This document shows, piece after piece, positions 58,618 to 64,000 of a DNA stretch of 64,000 bases; positions within the stretch are counted from its first letter, which is position 1, and every line of letters starts with the position of its first letter. This DNA is from Onthophagus taurus (lineage: Eukaryota > Arthropoda > Insecta > Coleoptera > Scarabaeidae). Under the pieces are notes generated by a model, which ran no database searches, was not told where the DNA came from, and saw only the letters and a list, made by a program, of their open reading frames with translations. The position numbers and the translations under genes are program-made. Location: assembly GCF_036711975.1 (NCBI RefSeq), contig NC_091973.1, forward strand, positions 2,046,001 to 2,110,000, in the 5' to 3' direction.

Positions 58618-58730
58618 ATAAATAATTACTTTTTGGAAACATATCTATAGTTTGTTCTAAAATAATTCCTTCATTTTCATTTAAAATCGTAAAATTGTAA
58701 GTTACAAAAGGTGTTAATCCGGATAAAAGA
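58618..58730 (-). pseudogene. Duplicated fragment of a receptor-like gene exon
   Basis: On the minus strand this encodes LSGLTPFVTYNFTIL, then NENEGIILEQTIDMFPK, matching exon 5 (55428-55623) of the receptor-like gene with only H-to-N and A-to-T changes. The first half of the exon is replaced by satellite sequence, and the donor GTAATT of the original reads GTAATTA-like after a changed base. It is an orphan half-exon inside a satellite array. Confidence 0.85.
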
Positions 58731-61299
58731 AGAATGATATCTTCCCAATCAGTTTGTATCAAAATATTTTTCAAATAAAACTTGTTAAGAATTAAAAAAG
58801 GAACAACTTTTATTGGTACCATTTTTTAAAATTATCAATTTTTTTATTTCCTTATGAACAGTATAGAAAATTAATTCAAGATTATTTTCCTAATTATTGT
58901 TTGTATTAAAATATTTTTCAAATAAAACTTGTTGGGAATTAGAAAAGGAACAACTTTTATTAGCACCATTTTTTAAAATTATGAAATTTTTATTTCCTAT
59001 TTAATTACATTGGTTATTTTTTTTTGTTTGTATCAAAATATTTTTCAAAAAAAACTTGTTAAGAATTAGAAAAGGAACAACTTTTGTAGGCACCATTTTT
59101 TAAAATTATCAATTTTTGCATTTCCCTATGAACAGTATAGAAATGAAATTGAAGGTTATCTTCTTAATTATTGTTTGTATCAAAATATTTTTCAAATAAA
59201 ACTTGTTAAGAATTAAACAAGGAACAACTTTTGTAGGCACGATTTTTTTAAATTATCAATTTTTTAATTTCCCTATGAACAGTATAGAAATTTAATTCAA
59301 GATTATTTTCCTAATTATTGTTTGTATTAAAATATTTTTCAAATAAAACTTGTTGAGAATTAGAAAAGGAATAACTTTTATTAGCACCATTTTTTAAAAT
59401 TATGAAATTTTTTATTGCCTATTTAATTATGTTGGTTATTTTTTTTGTTTGTATCAAAATATTTTTCAAATAAAACTTGTTAAGAATTAAACAAGGAACA
59501 ACTTTTATTAGCACCATTTCTTAAAATTATCAATTTTGTTAGTTTCCCTGTAAACAGTATAGAAATTTAATTCAAAATTATTTTCCTAATTATTGTTTGT
59601 ATCAAAATATTTTTCAAATAAAACTTGTTAAGAATTAAAAAAGGAACAACTTTTATTGGCACCATTTTTTAAAATTATCAATTTTTTAATTTCCCTATGA
59701 ACAGTATAGAAATTTAATTCAAGATTATTTTCCTAATTATTGTTTGTATTAAAATATTTTTCAAATAAAACTTGTTGAGAATTAGAAAAGGAACAACTTT
59801 TATTAGCACCATTTTTTAAAATTATGAAATTTTTTATTGCCTATTTAATTATGTTGGTTATTTTTTTTGTTTGTATCAAAATATTTTTCAAATAAAACTT
59901 GTTAAGAATTAAACAAGGAACAACTTTTGTAGGCACGATTTTTTAAAATTATCAATTTTTGCATTTCCCTATGAACAGTATAGAAATGAAATTGAAGGTT
60001 ATCTTCTTAATTATTGTTTGTATCAAAATATTTTTCAAATAAAACTTGTTAACAATTAAATAAGGAGCAACTTTTATAGGCACTATTTTTTAAAATTATT
60101 AATTTTTTAATTTCCCTATGAACAGTATAGAAATTTAATTCAAGAATATTTTCCTAATTATTGTTTATATTAAAATATTTTTCAAATAAAACTTGTTGAG
60201 AATTAGAAAAGGAATAACCTTTATTAGCACCATTTTTTAAAATTATGAAATTTTTAATTTCCCATTTAATTATGTTGGTTATTTTTTTTGTTTGTATCAA
60301 AATATTTTTCAAATAAAACTTGTTAAGAATTAAACAAGGAACAACTTTTATTAGCACCATTTCTTAAAATTATCAATTTGTTAGTTTCCCTGTGAACAGT
60401 ATAGAAATTTAATTCAAAATTATTTTCCTAATTATTGTTTGTATCAAAATATTTTTCAAATAAAACTTATTAAGAATTAAACAAGGAACAACTTTTATTG
60501 GCACCATTTTTTAAAATTATCAACTTTTTAATTTCCCTGTGAATAGTATACAAATAGAATTTAAGATTATCTTCCTAATTATTGTTTGTATCAAAACATT
60601 TTTCAAATAAAACTTGTTGAGAATTAGAAAAGGAACAACTTTTGTAGGCACCATTTTTTAGAATTATCAATTTTTGCATTTCCCTATGAACAGTATAGAA
60701 ATGAAATTCAAGGTTATCTTCTTAATTATTGTTTGTATCAAAATATTTTTCAAATAAAACTTGTTAAGAATTAAAAAAGAACCAACTTTCTTGGCACCAT
60801 TTTTTAAAATTATCATTTTTTTAATTTCCCTGTGAACAGTATAGAAATTAATTCAAGATTATCTTCCTAATTATTGTTTGTATCAAAATATTTTTCAAAT
60901 AAAACTTGTTAAGAATTAAATAAGGAACAACTTTTATTCGCACCATTTTTTAAAATTATCAACTTTTTAATTTCAATATGAATAGTATAGAAATTTAATT
61001 CAAAATTATTTTCCTAATTATTGTTTGTATCAAAATATTTTTCAAATAAAACTTGTTAAGACTTAAACAAGGAACAACTTTTGTAAGCACAATTTTTTAA
61101 AATTATCAATTTTTTAATTTCCCTGTGAACCATATAGAAATAGAATTCAAGATTATCTTCCTAATTATTGTTTGTATCAAAATATTTTTCAAATAAAACT
61201 AGTTAAGAATTAAAAAAGGAACAACTTTTCTTGGCAGAATTGTTTAAAATTAACAATTTTTTAATTTCCCTGTGACCAATATAGAAATAGAATTCAAAT

Positions 61300-62259
61300 T
61301 TAGACTAGTGGTGCTATACAATTCGTTTTGCTAGTTCAAATTGAATAGATTTGATTTAGCTCTCAAAGTTTGTATGGCCATTTACGCAATTTAGATCAAA
61401 ATTTGAAGTCGAATAGAGAATTAGAACCGAATTGACCAATTCAAGTTCTCATCGAAAGATGGTATGACACTTTTTCTAAGTCATAGGGTGGAGGAATCTA
61501 GGAATAACAAAGAGAGAAAGCTCCACAAGTGTTAAAATATTCTCAAATGTATAGATTATAGTCTTAATAAAATTTGGTGTTGAATCCTCAAGATTAAGAT
61601 GTGTATTGGCCCTTTAAGATGGTGAAGTAGTTATTAAATTATCAAAATTTTAAAAATTAATTTTAGTAACTTAATCAAAGATGACGCTATTTACAGAAAA
61701 CTACCTCAACATTTTAGAATGACAAGTAAAATAAAATAAAAAATAAATACTTTTTGAAAACCATTCATTAATTAACCATTGTCATTTAAAATGCCAGAAT
61801 AATAATAAATATAGAAAAATGTATAAATTCCTAAACATAATTGCACTTTGTTCTTTTCCCATATTTTTTGTTTATGCATGTAACAATACCATGTTTAGAG
61901 TAAGGCAAGTCGAGCTTTTGTTATTGTTTAGATAAAGGTTTTATCACCTAATTCAATGGTTTAAATTCCCACGAGGGTTCCAGATAATAAATAAAAAACC
62001 GTAAGCCGATATAAATGTCGATTACCATGCGAAATTGCTCACTATTCACGTTTACGTTCTCAAAGTCGGGTACAGGTTATGTTCTATGACAAAACGTTTA
62101 TGTTCAATTAAAACAATTTTTATTGCAAAGTGTGAATCGGCCGAGTAATTGCCACATCGATCGAAAATAGCCTAAATAAGCCTTTTTATATTTACTTTAA
62201 TACTTGGTATTTCAAAACCGCAAATATTTTGGAATATTAATATATTATTATTATACAAA
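61300..62259. other. Upstream region of CPT2
   Basis: About 1 kb without recognisable repeats or frames between the satellite and CPT2. The last 250 bp contain some CpGs (for example TCGGCCGAG near 62138) and must include the promoter; no clear TATA box. Confidence 0.4.
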
Positions 62260-64000
62260 ATGGTGATTTTTCAATCAACAAGTGCCTTCCCATTACTTCA
62301 TCGATTAGGATTTAGAAGATGCTTCAGTGGTAAGAACATGTATATCCAACATAGTAAAATACCAACGATGCATTTTCAACCTTCTTTACCTCGATTACCA
62401 ATACCAAAACTTGAATTAACTTGTGAAAGGTATTTGGCTGCGCAACGACCTTTATTAATTGATGAGTATTACCATAAGACTGAAGATACAGTATGGAAAT
62501 TTCGTGACACCCACGGTAAAGAGCTACAAAAATTATTAAAAGAAAATGATAAACAAAATAAGCACACAAGTTACATTTCCGAAGCTTGGTTTGATATGTA
62601 TTTGAGCTTGAGAAAACCTTTACCACTTAATTTTAACCCAATGTTGGTTTTTCAAAACGATCCAAAGAAAGAATACAATAATCAATTAATTCGTACCGCA
62701 AATTTGTTATTGAGCTCATTAAAATTTTATAAATCGTTGAAAGCGGGGATTTTAGAACCGGAAGTTTTTCATTTAAACCCTAAGAAAAGTGATAACGAAA
62801 CTTTTCGTAATATTTGCTCAAAAATACCATCACCGTTCTCTTGGTACGCCGCCTTCCTATTTAAAGCATACCCCCTTGATATGAGTCAATACCCCAGCTT
62901 ATTTAACACAACTAGAATCCCGGAAATTGATAAAGACCGCCTTTACACAAATCATAAAGCCAAACACATCACCGTCCAAAGAAACGGTTATTTTTACGCT
63001 TTCGATGTGTTAGATGAAAACGATAACATCATATCACCAAATTCAATTTTGGCTCGCCTAAAATACATCATTGATGATAACATAAAACCAAACGAATTCC
63101 CAATTGGGGTTTTAACAACATTGGAGCGTAATAAATGGGCCACTTTACGCCACAACTTAACGGAATTGGGCAACCAAGACACGTTTAAAATCATAGATAG
63201 CTCCCTTTTTAATATTTGTTTAGACGATGAATCGATCGGCGAAGATTTAAATAAATTAATTCGAATTTTCCTTCACGGTAACGGCGATAACCGATGGTTT
63301 GATAAATCATTTTCACTCCAAGTGAGTAAAGATGGATTTGCCGGGGTTAATTTCGAACATTCCTGGGGCGACGGAGTGGCCGTTTTGCGTTATTTCCAAG
63401 ATATTTACAAAGATACCACGAAAAACCCTCTAATCCACCCGGATACAAAACCATCCGATGAAGCTAACTCCTCCGTAAAACGCTTACAAATATGTTTAGA
63501 TGAAAATACGAAAAGCGAGATTAAATCGGCACAAAATTCATATAAATCTTGGTGCGATTCCTTATCGATTAACGCGATCGAACTTGAAGGAGTCGGTCGC
63601 AAAAATTGCCGCCAATTTAATATAAGCCCCGATGCGCTGATGCAAATGAGCTTCCAAGCTGCTTATTATAAAATCCACGACTGTTTTGTCCCAAGTTACG
63701 AATCGTGTAGCACTGCAGCTTTTAAACACGGCCGAACGGAAACCGTACGTCCTTGTACCGTTGCGACAAAATCTCTCAGCGAAGCTTTAGTTAAGAAAAA
63801 CCGTCCTTCAAACATCCAGTTAAAACAACTCGTTCAAGAATGTTCAAGAGTCCATATGCAACTAACCAGAGAAGCCGCCATGGGTCAAGGATTTGATCGA
63901 CATCTTTACGCGTTAGAATTACTTGCGAAAAAATCAAATTACACCGAAAACATCTTCGATGATCCTGCGTACGAAAATTTACAAAAAAATATTATTTCTA
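62260..64000 (+). CDS. CPT2: Carnitine O-palmitoyltransferase 2, mitochondrial (3' end outside the window)
   Basis: Inner-membrane enzyme that turns long-chain acylcarnitine back into acyl-CoA in the matrix for beta-oxidation. One uninterrupted frame of 580 codons reaches the window edge; the family's usual length is about 650, so some 70 residues are missing. The N terminus (MVIFQSTSAFPLLHRLGFRR) is a plausible mitochondrial targeting peptide, followed by the family start IPTMHFQPSLPRLPIPKLE. The catalytic His is in FEHSWGDGVAVLR (about residue 367). STAAFKHGRTETVRPCT (about residue 490) is the carnitine/CoA-site block. A GGTAAGAA at 62331 looks like a splice donor, but reading through it gives the conserved sequence, so I do not splice there. 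The symbol follows the vertebrate name. Confidence 0.95.
   Translation, partial: MVIFQSTSAFPLLHRLGFRRCFSGKNMYIQHSKIPTMHFQPSLPRLPIPKLELTCERYLAAQRPLLIDEYYHKTEDTVWKFRDTHGKELQKLLKENDKQNKHTSYISEAWFDMYLSLRKPLPLNFNPMLVFQNDPKKEYNNQLIRTANLLLSSLKFYKSLKAGILEPEVFHLNPKKSDNETFRNICSKIPSPFSWYAAFLFKAYPLDMSQYPSLFNTTRIPEIDKDRLYTNHKAKHITVQRNGYFYAFDVLDENDNIISPNSILARLKYIIDDNIKPNEFPIGVLTTLERNKWATLRHNLTELGNQDTFKIIDSSLFNICLDDESIGEDLNKLIRIFLHGNGDNRWFDKSFSLQVSKDGFAGVNFEHSWGDGVAVLRYFQDIYKDTTKNPLIHPDTKPSDEANSSVKRLQICLDENTKSEIKSAQNSYKSWCDSLSINAIELEGVGRKNCRQFNISPDALMQMSFQAAYYKIHDCFVPSYESCSTAAFKHGRTETVRPCTVATKSLSEALVKKNRPSNIQLKQLVQECSRVHMQLTREAAMGQGFDRHLYALELLAKKSNYTENIFDDPAYENLQKNIIS

Larger units (their letters stand above)
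57930..61300 (-). repeat. ~148-bp satellite, inverted array (about 20 units)
   Basis: Complement of the array at 31195-32415: marks such as TTTCCCTATGAACAGTATAG and ATTGTTTGTATCAAAATATT recur every ~140-150 bp from about 58830 to 61290. In places two neighbouring units form a ~280-bp dimer in which every second mark is degenerate (CCTATTTAATTATGTTGGTT near 59425 and 59840). The left part (57930-58580) is diverged and interrupted by another duplication. Confidence 0.92.

Noticed and set aside
62324-62626. Minus-strand frames over CPT2 (62324-62626, 62994-63194, 63405-63602)
   Set aside because: They are antisense shadows of the uninterrupted CPT2 frame on the plus strand.

Overview
The window looks like nuclear DNA of an insect. 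Genes are split by short AT-rich introns with GT-AG borders, proteins match conserved animal families in their insect form, and introns and intergenic DNA are full of satellites and small transposon-like repeats. A beetle is my best guess, but nothing here proves the order.

Layout from left to right. 1-1778: broken LINE fragments between two copies of a 55-bp piece of the Tmem63 3' end. 1750-3945 (-): Tmem63 channel in one exon. 4430-5480 and 7560-12755: two arrays of a ~290-bp satellite, with a small secreted-protein gene (5915-6383, -) between them. 13170-13946 (+): UMP-CMP kinase. 14290-16335: block of a modular palindromic repeat, flanked by two copies of the kinase 3' end. 16781-21777 (+): exocyst subunit Sec6/EXOC3. 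22040-24848: more modular repeat, then a 664-bp unit repeated three times. 25185-32791 (+): host cell factor (HCF), with nested elements in intron 2 and a ~148-bp satellite before its last proposed exon. 34779-39253 (+): vig/SERBP1. 42617-51834 (+): RSBN1-like protein. 53816-57577 (-): secreted/membrane receptor-like gene with fibronectin-like modules. 57930-61300: ~148-bp satellite, inverted. 62260-64000 (+): carnitine palmitoyltransferase 2, cut by the window end.

The genes share no single pathway: a mechanosensitive channel, nucleotide salvage, exocytosis, chromatin (HCF, RSBN1), RNA binding (vig), mitochondrial fatty-acid import (CPT2) and an orphan receptor. This is ordinary gene-dense euchromatin invaded by repeats. 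I assembled the multi-exon models by hand from splice signals and reading phase; Sec6, vig, RSBN1 and the receptor gene close in phase from start to stop.

The most unusual content is a repeat family of roughly 80-100 copies by eye. It is built on a near-palindromic 23-bp GC-rich core, arranged as facing pairs and joined to two kinds of AT-rich module. It sits in introns of Sec6, HCF, vig and RSBN1 and between genes. In two or three places its block is flanked by a duplicated piece of host DNA. A second theme is a satellite existing in a short (~148 bp) and a long (~290 bp) version at four places.
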